DNA of 64,000 bases from Sialis fuliginosa (lineage: Eukaryota > Arthropoda > Insecta > Megaloptera > Sialidae). A program made the translations under genes and the position numbers. Within the stretch, counting starts at the first letter, position 1, and every line of letters begins with the position of its first letter. Positions 11,429 to 23,540 of this stretch are shown one piece after another. The notes beneath the pieces were generated by a model. That model was given only the letters and a program-made list of their open reading frames with translations, was not told where the DNA came from and made no database searches. The stretch covers positions 9,682,701 through 9,746,700 of the forward strand of contig OY540816.1 in assembly GCA_961205875.1 (NCBI GenBank), read 5' to 3'.

Positions 11429-12256
11429 TATATTAGGCCAATATAGAAACCTTAAATTTTTACTTCCTTCCTTCATTACTCTCTTATCTGAGCTCCTGCA
11501 TAATAAGTTTGCTGGTTCTATAAAAAATATTTTAATGTTTTTTTTTACAAAATCAGAAACCAATTACCTACTTAAAAACTATTTAAATATTTATTAAATG
11601 TGAGATACTGCCAAATACAGTGTCATATAATATTGGCATTGATCCTACTGATTTATTTTTGAAGTATTTATATATAATTAAGTCACTGGATTGGCAGGAG
11701 TTAAAAATATATAATATATATTATGTCATTAATTTACACTCGCTCATTTTTGATACATATTCCGATAATTAATATGTCGGTACACGTATTAATCTATCAT
11801 TTACACATTATCAAAAGAAATACTGTATGTATGAACAGCAACGCAGTCAGAATTTTGGAAAATCAGTAATGAAACATCATTTTAGTAGTGCAAAATATAG
11901 TTGGACGTATGAGTAAATTTTGCTCACGATCACGCACGTTTACGAAATTTATTTTTTTACTCATTTACAGGCGGTTGGCTTTCTAGTACAAGTAATAGCA
12001 GACAAAGTAAATATAAAATAAAGCAACAGTACATTTATTAATCTTGAACTTCTGGTAAAATTTGAGAACACTGGCACTGTAATTTTTAATATAAAAAGTC
12101 GTTTTAAAATATCATTATATTTATACATTATGAGAAATTTAAAATAAGTTTAATTAGTTTATATATTATATATATTTATTATAGTAAAAAAATATACTTA
12201 TGAACCTTTACACACGAAAAAAATATACTCACAATTGTATTACTTTGACTCACGAT
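11429..12256. other. AT-rich DNA without recognisable gene
   Basis: No open frame or repeat boundary recognised. It ends in CTCACGAT, the target site of the hAT element that follows. Confidence 0.55.
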
Positions 12257-13020
12257 CAGTGGCGGATTTGCCATAAGGCCCAGTAGGCCCGAGCCTAGGG
12301 CGGCCAGATATTAAGGGCGGCAAATCGTGCCAAAAAAAATCACTGATGATAACAAGATTAACAATAAATAACTCAAATGCAAAGTATCTTAATATTTTAA
12401 AGGCTCGCGTACCGTATGATTATAATCTTCCTAAATCACTATTTTTGCGTATCAAAGTATAAATAATTTCGTACATCGTACATATAAAATAGTTCGTACG
12501 TTTAGTTTAATATAAGTGATCTAGGAAGAATAGGTAGGTACCTATTGTTATTACGCGCGTGTCAGTAACTGTACAGGAGAAAGATCGTTTTCTTGTTTGC
12601 GCAGAGTTAAAAACTATTTACGCACAACAATGACGGAGCAGAGGTTAAACGATCTTGCTTTGCTTAACATAGAAGCTGATTTTTTAAGCAAATTGGATTG
12701 CGAAGATTTAATTAATGATTTTGCTGCGCTTAAGTGCAGACGAGTTTTTTAACACATTGTAAAACATTTATTTTATTAAAAACAAAACCTAAAACCGTTT
12801 TAAATGTTTTATTTAAATATCCAATCATCCCTGAAACCTCGGAAAATATTATAAACTAGCTTTATAAGCTAGCTTTTAGTTAAACAATTTTCTGAATCAA
12901 TTAAAAGTGGGAATAAAGTAAATTCATGAATTATGTATCTAGTCTATAATGATGGGTGCTGAGAAAGGGGCGGCACACGGCCTGGGGCCTAGAGCGGCTA
13001 GGACTGCAAATCCGCGAATG
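12257..13020 (+). mobile_element. hAT transposon, internally deleted (764 bp)
   Basis: Flanked by a perfect 8-bp target duplication CTCACGAT (12249-12256 and 13021-13028), the hAT hallmark. The ends are CAGTGGCGGATTTGC and GCAAATCCGCGAATG, inverted with two mismatches, followed inward by GGGCGGC and GGGGCGGC boxes. The interior keeps only the last part of a transposase (12546-12752). The transposase N-terminal zinc finger and most of the RNase H-like catalytic domain are missing, so it is non-autonomous. Confidence 0.92.
12546..12752 (+). pseudogene. hAT transposase C-terminal dimerisation domain, frameshifted
   Basis: From 12579 the frame reads ERSFSCLRRVKNYLRTTMTE, then QRLNDLALLNIEADFLSKLD and CEDLINDFAALKCRR before a stop at 12750-12752. 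This is the hAT C-terminal signature (ERSFSxLKxIKxxLRxTMxxERLxxLAxLxIE...). Upstream in another frame VITRVSVTV matches the preceding (hydrophobic)-x-V-S-V-T-x(A/S) segment, so one base was lost near 12575. The style (RLNDLALLNIE, then a short acidic tail ending RR) is that of DUF4371/zinc-finger-MYM-type hAT proteins. The upstream remainder of the protein is deleted. Confidence 0.88.
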
Positions 13021-13245
13021 CTCACGATCCAAATTTGGATGTTATGGAAGTTATATGTATTTATATATTTTAAATAATCTAAAACTGAAAATCACAATTA
13101 ACTTACTTATTTAACAAAAATTTAAATATTAATAAAAAAACAATTTCCATATAGTTGCAAATCTTATATTATTGAATTAATTATTTAATATTTTTTTAAC
13201 ACTATTAGCTTTATTTTTTCTCTATTCGTTTATATAATATATGTA
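13021..13245. other. Spacer between two transposons
   Basis: AT-rich, ending in TA at 13244-13245, the target of the next element. No other feature seen. Confidence 0.5.
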
Positions 13246-14720
13246 GGGGAGGGTGGGGCACGTTCGGACATGGGGCACATTCGGACATCTTGAAATTCCC
13301 GCCTAAATGACATGCAAGTTGGCAACAGAGGTTTACAGTAGGTTGGCAGAACAAAATGTTATTGTGTGACAAATATCCAGTCTTTTAGTGCAACAAACAA
13401 AATTTTTATAAACAAAAATCTGTTTTTTGAGATGTTGTTATAATATTTGAGGTAAGTATCATAAGTCTTCACGTTTTTATTTTTTCACTTAGCTATTTAG
13501 TAATTGCAGCTCATTAAATGCCATTACATAGCCTATAATTTCATGTTCGTTCAACCTAATCTATCGCTCAAGGAATTAGTTTTATCTAGTTAAATGAAAA
13601 ATGTACATGTGGGGTACATTCGGACAAGTAGACTGGGGCACATTCGGACTGTCCGAACCTGCCCCATTATGGTGTCCAAACCTGCCCCGCACTAAAAGGA
13701 TGTTCAAAAATATATACATGTTCGGAAGAAAAAAAAGAATAGAAGCACAAGAAATGGAGAAAAAAAGAAAATATTTAGCACAGAAGGTAAAAAAGCGAGT
13801 TTTTCAAGAGAAAGGGAATAAGAAGCAGAAGAAGAAAGAAAAGTATTTGAGCGATTCATCTGATTTTGAAGAAATCATCGAAGATAAGAAAAAAAGTTCA
13901 ACAGGTCTGACAATTCTGAAGAAAAAAATCAATTGAAACAAGAAATAAGGGAAAAAAGAAAGGATTCTGATCAAAAGATTAAAAAGCGAGTTTTCAAGAA
14001 AAAAATAATCAAGCGGAAGAAGAAAAACGAATATTCGAGTGATTCATCTGATTTTGACGAATTAATCAAAGATAAGAAAAGAAATTTCAACAAGTCTGAC
14101 GAGGACATAGTCATAGGTGATTACGTTCTTGTGAGGTTTGCTACTAAAAAAATTTTAAAACACTTCATTGGGGTAGTTCAGGAAATGAACTGTAAGGAGA
14201 TAATACCGACCTATGAGGTAAAATTTATGCATAAAACAGGAGTCCAAGGATTTGTTTTTCCTGTTATTGACGATATTTCCCTTGTCAATTGTGAGGATAT
14301 CGTCTCCAAGCTTCCAAAGCCAAGTGCTATTAAAGGTACTGCTAGGCAGTGCGGGTTTCTCAATTTTACTGTGCACTTTAATAATTTAAATGTTCAATAA
14401 TAATTTGTGTAAAAGAATAACAATGAGAACAGAATTAAAAGAGTTGTTTTGTAGAGTTTCTGTGTTTTATTTGGTTTTGTCCAAATGTGCCCCAGATGTT
14501 GTCCAGTAGTGCCCCGCTATGGGGCAGATTCGGACAAATGCTACTTTTTGAAAAATAACAAATTTTCGAAAAGAATGTAAAATTTATCGAATTTTTTGTT
14601 CATTACTGTATACTTAATGTATGAGTCTATCAATGTGCATTAAAAAAGTTACCCTTTAATTTTTAACAACAACCCTACTTTTGTTGAAAGTTAATAGTCC
14701 GAACGTGCCCCACCCTCCCC
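13246..14720 (+). mobile_element. Pogo-like DNA transposon, internally deleted (1,475 bp)
   Basis: Perfect 24-bp inverted ends start GGGGAGGGTGGGGCACGTTC (13246-13269 and 14697-14720), with TA on both sides (13244-13245, 14721-14722). Around ten copies of a GGGGCAC-x-TTCGGAC motif, in both orientations, crowd both ends (13246-13290, 13608-13690, 14478-14536). The interior retains a C-terminal coding segment only. TA target sites, the subterminal array and the coding scrap fit the pogo/Tigger branch of Tc1/mariner. Helix-turn-helix and DDE domains are absent, so it cannot transpose by itself. Confidence 0.88.
13690..14400 (+). pseudogene. C-terminal segment of a pogo-type transposase, tandemly duplicated and frameshifted
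   Basis: Two overlapping frames (to 13936, then 13935-14400). Upstream codons from 13601 (WGTFG...WGTFG) are simply the translated subterminal repeats, so the apparent ATG at 13601 is not a real start. First comes a lysine-rich stretch with SDSSDFEEIIEDKK; a second copy, about 190 bp on, reads SDSSDFDELIKDKK. Then a folded-looking domain: DYVLVRFATKK, FIGVVQEMN, YEVKFMHK, FVFPVIDDISLVNCEDIVSK, LPKP, GTARQ. That order matches the C-terminal domain often attached to insect pogo/jerky-type DDE proteins (D-x-VLVKF...YVG...V-FL...FVFP...D-D-IV-KLP-P...GT-R). The second copy lacks an ATG, implying a frameshift within a once continuous protein. Confidence 0.75.
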
Positions 14721-14722
14721 TA

Positions 14723-15749
14723 CATACATTAATTACACATACAAGTATATTATGTGTTAAAAGTAAATTCTTTTTTTGAAATAATAATAATAAAAATGTT
14801 AATAAATTAATATAATTTAATTAATTAAATAATATAATAAAACAGTCAATGTAAGAAAGTTTTTCTCCTGTTATAAAATTAAAAGATTTGAAACAGTATT
14901 CATTACATTATCTAAAAATAAATGACGGTGAATTTCTCAAAGTTAATGTTTATTTATAGATTGAAAATATATTTTATAGTTAGTTATTTTATTTTTAAAT
15001 ATTTCTAATAAATTCTAAAAATAGCTAAATGACAAAAATATTACTGTCGATTTCCCAATCAACATGTTAAAATTTAAACAACCTTACTTTTTATAATTAA
15101 TCTATTTATATATTTAAATAGTAGTAGTTTGTAGACTACAATAGTAAATATTTTATTTTCTATTACAAAACTTAACTTATAAAAACCTTTGTAAATCAAT
15201 TAAGGTCACTTTAAAATAAAATTCAAAATTAAAAGTGTAGCCGACTTGTTTATGATGTTCATATAATACGAATCGTGGTTTATTTTTAGAATTCTGTATA
15301 TGATATCGATGAAAGTTTTATTTAGTTTCTTAAACAATTGAAATAGTAAAAAATTATTATATATATTTTTCTGATATTATGCAAAAAAATCATTTTTTTC
15401 TTCACAATAAAAATGTACATATGTATTTATTTATTTATTTGAAAATTATTTAAACATAAGCTTATCTTATTAGATTCAAATTATACGATATATTAACTTT
15501 CTGAAGAAAAAAAAACTTAAAATAATATTGGAGCGCGTCCAAGGAATACCTGGACATTGATCTAGTCTCAATGGCGACCTTAGACTCATTAGATACATCT
15601 TAAACAGTAATTAGGCAGAATTTACATTCGACGCATCCAACAAAAATCTTAATGTTCACTTCCCAGTCTTTCATCTACACAATAACATTATTTTTCAATA
15701 GGATTGATTATTTTTTAAACGTTCATGTTTTTATAGCAATACGATAAAG
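14723..15749. other. AT-rich DNA without recognisable gene
   Basis: Very AT-rich; no motif or repeat boundary recognised. Confidence 0.55.
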
Positions 15750-16252
15750 TCTGCCTACGTTAAATGGTTGCGTTTCAGGGATATTGCGCCTAAAATATAC
15801 CTTATGATTGCAAAAAATGAAAGATAAGTAGGATGGCTGAAAATTACGTAGTATTAAAGTATCAACCTATTCTAACCTGGTAATACCAAAACCTTAGACA
15901 AGGAAAGATAAAGGACAAATAGCACATAACCTAGCGTTGTTACCATATAATTGATTAACAGCAACACATCTATTTTTTGGTCTCTCATATATGTACATAT
16001 CAAATTAAATTGTAATTTAAAGCATATTTGCATATTATAAATTTTCAACTGACGCCTCTGGGATAATATGCATGGAAATGACGATTCTGACATTTAAGAA
16101 AAGATAGCCGCCGTAAAATTTTGGTAACACTTTCATATACGGACTAGCATTGGTTGTTATGTATCCATAGAGTTTTTTAATCTAAAATAAAAACTGAACA
16201 AATCTTTGGTAGCGTCTTGTAGTTATAGCAACCATCTAGCGCAGGCAGACTG
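15750..16252. mobile_element. MITE with GTCTGCC ends, host of a nested element
   Basis: GTCTGCCTACGTTAAATGGT at 15750 is mirrored by ACCATCTAGCGCAGGCAGAC ending at 16252 (about 80% matched). A second element (15893-16165) lies between them. The ends may define one MITE carrying a younger insertion; no target duplication could be confirmed. Confidence 0.5.
15893..16165 (+). mobile_element. CTTAGACAAGG element, copy 1 (right end lost)
   Basis: Begins CTTAGACAAGGAAAGATAAA, passes CCTAGCGTTGTTACCATAT, TTTTCAACTGACGCCTCTGG and TTTTGGTAACACTTTCATAT, and breaks off after GTTATGTATCCA. The full copy is at 29378-29781. In this copy the right terminal repeat is missing. Confidence 0.8.
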
Positions 16253-16953
16253 GCAGGTGAATATTCCACAACATAAAAATGTAAATTCAGCTATCCTACT
16301 GATCGTTACAGAAATCGTCCCTGCCTCTTATGCTATAACATTTTATTAAATAAAAGATTAAGAATAAATTATCAAAATATTGGATTATTCCACAAACTAG
16401 AGGTTATTTTATGAAAATTTCACAACTACACATTTTCTTTATTTTCTACTTGTAATTTTTAAACTGATTGTACCTTTTTGTAGTATATTTTTTTATAGGT
16501 ACTATATGTATAATATATTTTATAATTTTCAACTACACAAATTGACTTTTACAACTGCAGAAACAAGCTACAACTACACACTAAAATAACCCCTGCCACA
16601 AACTAGCAACAAATAAAATATTTTTGGATACCTACCTAAATGGAATTTGAAAAAAATGCATTACTCTACTATATGTGCAATCATTTTGATAACGATAATT
16701 ATTTTATTTATTTATTATGTAGAAATAAAGTTTAGATACCTACCTATATAAAAGAGTAACGTGTAACAAGGTTGCTGAAACCTATAAACTACGCTAAAGT
16801 GACCTAAACAATTCATTGTCAGTCAACATTATTCATCCATTGTACCTGCTTGATTATATAAATGCAATCCCCTGAGCAAAAAAGAAATAATTCAAATGTT
16901 TCATATTATTTATCAGCGTTATCAAACGAAACAATTTTTTTTATAAAGAAACA
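16253..16953. other. AT-rich DNA without recognisable gene
   Basis: No features recognised. The open frame 16862-17098 runs into element C and is not protein-like. Confidence 0.5.
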
Positions 16954-17728
16954 ATCTGATTTTCAAAAAAAATCTAAATTGTTGTCCTTTCTAATTTCTA
17001 TAAAACGAGATCGAAAATTAAAGTTAAGGAGATTCTCTTATGAAACTACATCACTAGGTGAACCAAATTGTATATTAATTTTATTTCAGTTATTATAAAT
17101 TGTAAAAATATGTTAAAATTTATACTTCAAATATCATTCCCTCACTGTGTCCCAACCACCAAATTTAAATACATTTCTAATTTGTTTCGAAAAGTTTTCT
17201 AGAATGTGTTTAATAACTTATTATTTATTCATTTATAACAATATTCTCTATTTAAAAATGTACAACAGTAAGTAAAACACAAACAGAAAAAACAGAAAAT
17301 AAATTTACAAGTATGTCCTTAAAAAACGAATCATTCCCTCACAATTTCTGTAACAGTGAAATTAGACCGTAATTTTAAATCTATCTGAACGCAGTGTTAT
17401 TGTTTTTATAATGTGGCAATACTGACATTAAAAAATAAATATGGCGAAAGGGCTGAGTGTTGAAGTGTATTGTTGAAATTGTTTTAAAGTATTATTATCC
17501 AAATTTACATTTTCGCTCGTCATTCCTTCACTAATACACTAAGCTATCATATCCTCACTTTTGAATTTTTGTTTTAACCCCCTTTAAAGTCAAAAATATT
17601 GGGGACCACTATAACCCTTCAGAAAATTACCCTATGTTTTATTATATTTACGAAAGAAATTGTACATTATTAAAAAAAAACACACAATAGAACAAAATCA
17701 TTTTTCTACTTTTTTTGAGAATCAGCCC
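16954..17728 (+). mobile_element. Element C, copy 1 (0.78 kb)
   Basis: Nearly the whole length aligns in reverse orientation to 45523-46302. The ends are TCTGATTTTCAAAAAAAATC (left, degraded) and TTTTTTGAGAATCAGCCC (right). Within it TCATTCCCTCAC-type motifs recur (17133, 17331, 17520 and a weaker copy at 17550). No intact open frame is shared by the two copies, so it appears non-coding. Confidence 0.85.
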
Positions 17729-19037
17729 AATATTTATTTAAGCCATACTATTTAATTGCAACAATTTGAAACAAAAGTATACATAGTTAAATTAACTTGT
17801 TTAACAAACGAACAAAAAAACAATCGACCAACGCGCAAATTCGCTCACAGCACGCTTGCTCCGATTCCCGATGCAATTATCTACATGGAGCTGGCAATTA
17901 GCAGTGTAAGCCCTTGTTATAAGTTTGGACAGTTGAAGAAAACCTCCATTGGTATGTGTACCTATACACATACATAATACAAGTAAAAGCCTTTACCGTT
18001 TTGTGTGTTCTTTATTATCGGTTATTTTTGGATAGTTTATGTTCTTTGTTTTTAGACTTTCTTCTCCACTAATTTTAACTTATTTACGTCTAAAAGCTGG
18101 TCTGGAATTCAGAATAATCGTTACTATTTACAAAATATATTTTTTTAAATATTTATTGAGCCTATAAATTATTGCACACTTTGAAATAATGCTGATTGTT
18201 TTTTGGTTCGGTGGCTTTTATTGTCAAATAAGCAGCCAGGTTATTTTACAGCCTCATGTATGGTATTAAAATGAATCTTCGTCTTTGCTAAACCAAATCA
18301 AAATCTTTTTACAGGGCACCAAATTATAATTTGTTGTCTATTGGGTTGCGTAGAAACTAAATTGCTAAATTCAAAATAGAGCATAACATCATATTAGAAA
18401 TACCCCGTAGTAAAATTTTAGTTTGGTCTTTTTCGTAAACAAATTCTTTATAGTTATAAAGTTAAATATATTTCTAAAATTGTGTGTGATTCAATAAACA
18501 TTATTTTGAAAAAGGTAATAAAAAATTATCAAAGTTTTCCATTCTGTTTTTATTAAAGCTAACATTTGTTCAGTGTTCTAATATCCAATTTTTAATTATT
18601 TTCATTAAACATTTTATAATTAACCAAAAACTTTCTATACGCCATTTTATACCCGTTTAATGTATTATTTAAATTAGGAAAAAGTTAAATAAATTAAGGT
18701 TTTCGAACATTAACCGTCCTTAAAATTTTAAATGTTTTGCTTAATGTTTCAGAATGTAATCAAGGACAACTAACGAACTTGTAGGAAATATTTTTACATT
18801 ATAATTATGAATTATATATATTTCCAATTTTTTCAGATTTTTCTCGTTATTACTTTCGGGGATTTGGACAGGGGAGGAGACAAAATATTTTAATGATTTT
18901 TTTTAAACTTGTTAATATTACCAAAACGTTTACATATTTAAAATCCTCAAATTTCCAGCTTTCATTATGTACGGCAAATACGCACGAATGGAATAATTTG
19001 CAAAAAAGGTCTTGGTTCAAGTTACGCATATTTGCCT
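17729..19037. other. AT-rich DNA without recognisable gene
   Basis: Several short open frames without motifs. Sequence complexity is moderately higher at 18200-18350, but no coding signal was identified. Confidence 0.5.
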
Positions 19038-19125
19038 TCGCTAACCTAACAGAAACTAACCAACCTAAACAAGTGCAATTAACTTGTATATTATTAGAGC
19101 TCGTTTTTAACCTAACCTAACAGAC
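19038..19125 (-). repeat. Degenerate CCTAA (telomere-type) words
   Basis: CTAACCTAACAGAAACTAAC, CAACCTAAAC and AACCTAACCTAACAGACAC are broken runs of CCTAA, i.e. TTAGG on the minus strand. Short interstitial versions of the insect telomere motif are common; the clean runs are at 61471-61499 and 61840-61863. Confidence 0.6.
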
Positions 19126-19981
19126 ACTGTCGTATGTTTTTCATGCCACATTATCCGGCTGCCTTGGTTATTTTGTATATTTGCGGCTAGAATGCATAAT
19201 ACCGCATTTCGTCTATTATCCATAACATATACACTAAACTCTAAAATGATATAAAACATTTATATTTACACATTTTTAGATATTTTTGAATGGCTGCATC
19301 ACCGCAAAAAATAGTCGTAGAACAGTTTCATAAAAAACAGTTTTAAAACTTGGACGTTCCAGTTTTTTTTTAATCATTTGTTGAAAATTTTAATATCTTT
19401 AAGGATAATCTCTTTTTTTCAAGAAAAAAATTTCAAAAATGTACATCAATTTTGAGAAGTTCTACAGGACTAAAAGAATTTTTTTGGTCAAATCAAATAA
19501 TAGATATTTTTACATTAGACTTTTTTCTTTAATTTGCCTTTTTTCTATTACTGTACGACTATTTTTGACCAAGTTATTTGCAATCAAAGCAAAAAGAATT
19601 CACTTTATAATATTTTAAACTTTTTTCGAAGCACTAAATTTGATTTTGATGTAAATAAAAATTATCGCACAGTCATTCAATATTATTTGGATAAAATGTC
19701 CATTTTAGTTACATTATGTTGGTATTAGTCATGACATAAAACGTGACTAACATATCAAGAGATTGTATTATATTGGTAGCTTTTTTGTTTTGGTTTAGGT
19801 AATATTCGTCGTATACAATCTTAATAACGATCACATCTGTCACGTATCTTCGTATTACATTTTATATTGCTATTATTATAAATACTATTACTGCATTATT
19901 AATATTCAAATGATTTAAAAATTTTATTAAAAATGAAAATATTTATTACTTTTATTTCACAACTGAGAATTTATAAATATA

Positions 19982-21335
19982 CAGGGTGTCCCAAGACTGT
20001 GTCAAAGTTCAATATTTCATTTATTATAACAAATGGAAGAAAACTTTAAATACAAAAGTTGTTAGGTTACACAAGCCGCATATTTTAAAAATAGTTATAT
20101 TTATATAGGGTGTCCCGTAAGTGCGTTACAAATCAAAGTTATGATTTTTTAAATACAATGCGTATATTTTTGATTGATAATCTAAAAGCATTTATTTTTC
20201 TGGATATTTTGATATAAGCATGTGTAGATTTATACTAAGCGGTTTAGAAATGATGACCATTTTTGTAAGAAAATTGGGTTATTTTCAACACCTTGTAATT
20301 TTCTAATTACAACAAAAATATTTTGTTTTCTGCTAAAAATAATTTTGGCATATGCTCTATTATTGCGATATTACATCAAACATTTACAAAATTGTATTCT
20401 ATGTACAGGATGTATCAAAACTCTGAACTTAACTTTTTTCAAAATTTTCAAATGGAACACCCTATATATTTTCACATTTTCGAATTGCCTGTTCAATTCT
20501 AAATACATTTTAAAAACTATGTTCTATACCTAAATCCAGCCGTTAAAAAGTTATTTGAAGATTTTTTAAATCTTAACATGTTTTATAAATACAATACAAC
20601 TTTATTATTATCCATAAAACAATTTGCTAGAACTTACAAACTTTAACAACATGAAAATCTAGAAATTAAATAAACAAAATGATACACAAAAGTTAATTTT
20701 TTTTGTTCAAAAGTCCACCAACGGCGTTAAGACCTATCATTCAAATTCAATTAAATCTTCAAATAACTTTTTAACGGCTGGATTTAGGTATAGAACATAG
20801 TTTTTAAAATGTATTTAGAATTGAACAGGCAATTCGAAAATGTGAAAATATATAGGGTGTTTCATTTGAAAATTTTGAAAAAAGTTAAGTTCAGAGTTTT
20901 GATACACCCTGTACAAAGAATACAATTTTGTAAATGTTTGATGTAATATCGCAATAATAGAGCATATGCCAAAATTATTTTTAGCAGAAAACAAAATATT
21001 TTTGTTGTAATTAGAAAATTACAAGGTGTTGAAAATAACCCAATTTTCTTACAAAAATGGTCATAATTTCTAAACCGCTCAGTATAAATCTACACATGCT
21101 TATATCAAAATATCCAGAAAAATAAATGCTTTTAGATTATCAATCAAAAATATACGCATTGTATTTAAAAAAACATAACTTTGATTTGTAACGCACTTAT
21201 GGGACATCCTATATAAATATAACTATTTTTAAAATATGCGGCTTGTCTAACCTAACAACTTTTGTATTTAAAGTTTTCTTCCATTTGTTATAATAAATGA
21301 AATATTGAACTTTGACACAGTCTTAAGACACCCTG
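19982..21335. repeat. Giant palindrome / foldback element 3 (1.35 kb)
   Basis: CAGGGTGTCCCAAGACTGTG at the left pairs with CACAGTCTTAAGACACCCTG at the right. About 590 bp on each side are complementary at high identity, including AGTTGTTAGGTTACACAAGC, CGTAAGTGCGTTAC, and TGTTCTATACCTAAATCCAG close to the centre. The loop is about 20570-20740. Several inner boundaries (20107 AGGGTGTCCCGTAAG, 20405 ACAGGATGTATCAAAA, 20457 ACACCCTATATA) repeat the tip motif. Non-coding; ORFs inside are palindromic shadows. Confidence 0.93.
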
Positions 21336-23194
21336 ATGTATGTATCATAATTAGAAATGTTCAAAATAAATTAATATTGTGTTATTAATCTAAATTTAGA
21401 AATTAAATTCTACATATAGAAATTATTTAATAGTTTTGATATAAGGTACATTTTTTTCAACTATTTCTTTTAAAGATTATTACAAATTTTTGCAGTTATA
21501 TTAAAGAGTTCTTATACTTACTATTGTACTATGTGTACCAAATTTTTTCATTGTGGAAATAAAAAACTATTTTCCTAACAGAGGATATTTTAGCGTGCAG
21601 CTTTATTTTGTTTGTGCAGCTCTAAAATTTAAATGTTCAGTTCTAAAAGTTTCTTTATGCAGTGCCTAAGGAAAACATAAATTTGGATAGATATCGACTT
21701 ACGACTAGATTCCATTACAATGGAAATTCAATTTCAAATAAAAAGTAATTTTTTAAACCGCTTCCTACTGGCGCCACTAGCAAGTGTATTAACCACTACT
21801 GACAAAAGTTTTGTAATAATCTAAAAATATAATAAAATTACAGCTATGAATAATAAAAAAATTACATAGGTAATATATATTATAGGTATATAATATATAG
21901 GTACCTATTTAAAATTGATTTTTTGTTTACTAAATATGCTTTTAACTTTTTGTAAAAAAATTGTTATTTCTGATTTCATCTTAATAAAAACATATAATAA
22001 GAACTGATCATATTATTCAGGTCTAAATCTTCATTTAGACTGTAGTTTCATCTGAATTTTTACTATACAATTTAAAAAATTTAATGGTTTTTATTTTATA
22101 TCTGTCGTTATTTTATTATACTAAATTATATAATGAAATTTAGTTATCATATTTAAAACTGTTTCAGAAATCCCAATCTCCTATCACACTTCCTGGAAGC
22201 GTTTTTTTGCTCTAATTATGCAGCTTTAAAATTTCGTTAAAATATTCCCTGATGTTCTCTAAACTACAACTTTATGATTAATATTCTCTAGGTATTTAAA
22301 TTGTTTCATTTCTATTTCTCTTAATGTATTTCTTTATTTAGTTATTACCTAGTTACATATATTTAGGATTTAATTTCATATATTTTATTTCTTGTAATTT
22401 TTGTATTTAATTCAAAAAATGGTTACATTATGATTTTTTTTAAATTTTAATCAAATTTTTCTAGAAAAAAATAAAAATTTTCTTCTCGAGAAATACGAAA
22501 TGTCAAGGGAAAAACAAACACTAGACTTTTACCCATTAAAATAGTGTTTCTTATTGTATTTTTTTAAATATGAGCAGAATCATTATACTTAAATATTATT
22601 TACTTTCAATAGTAAGAAAGCATTTAAAAGGAAGCCAAGAAATGAAAAAAGCAATAAGAAGAAAACGGTTAATGCTAATTTTTAAATTTAATTATAATTA
22701 TAATCTTTTATATGATAATATTCGATTTTTCATTTTGTAAAAAGGATTTTAAATTTTTCTATAAAAATAATATGTCGTAAAAGAAAATTCATTTTTTGCA
22801 ATATGCAACGCGACGTAAATAAATGTTAAAATATACATATTTCTCTATCAAATAAACATGGCCAAACCATGCATTTGTGTTTACATTTTTTTACACTTGA
22901 TCGTGAACATTTCATCTGCACACAACAGTAAATTTTAACATAATATTTAACCGAAAATAGACTTGTGTATGATTTACCTCCGATATTTTCGTCTGAGAAA
23001 ATATCGCGTGTTGTAGATAAATCCTGATCACCTGTCAAAACTATTTCTTTTTCGCTATTTCATTGGTTTTTATGAAATGTTAAACTATATTAAATTTCTA
23101 ATCTTTCATCAAAACATTAATTTAGACAAAAAATATTCTATAAAATTTTCACGTAACATATGTCGTTATAAATCTTGAAAAAATAAATATTTTT
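21336..23194. other. AT-rich DNA without recognisable gene
   Basis: No motif, RNA gene or repeat boundary recognised. A local GC-richer stretch CGCTTCCTACTGGCGCCACT lies near 21755. Confidence 0.5.
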
Positions 23195-23540
23195 GGATGT
23201 CACCCCTCCCCCTCACACACGATTTTGATGATTTTGAAATGGGACCGTCCTCAAGCCAGACCCAACCATCCGACCAAGTTTCAATAATATCGGTTCAGTG
23301 GTTCATGATTTATGAATGTAACAAGGATTCAGGGAACAGACGGACGGACAGACAGACACGAAACGAAAAATGTTTGTCTTGACGTGAAACGGAAAGATCA
23401 ATTAAAAATTTTGAAATCGGAGAACATTTTTTTTCTCTGAATACCCCCTTATCCAACCTTCTTCTTCTTCATGGATTTTATGTCAAGTGAATTTTCTAAC
23501 CTAAACATATGAACGAAGTTGCGGGTAGCAGCTAGTTTAC
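23195..23540 (-). mobile_element. RTE-like retroposon fragment
   Basis: On the minus strand it starts ACTAGCTGCTACCCGCAACT, later has AACCACTGAACCGATATTAT then TGAAACTTGGTCGGATGG, and a GTCTGTCTGTCCGTCTG tract. This end type (ACTAGCTG..CCCGCG.CTTCG) and the CTGAACCGAT..TGAAACTTGG phrase are widespread in non-LTR-derived repeats of insects. A piece of the 61-kb repeat unit (ACGGAAAGATCAATTAAAAA) lies inside. No reverse transcriptase frame. Confidence 0.65.
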
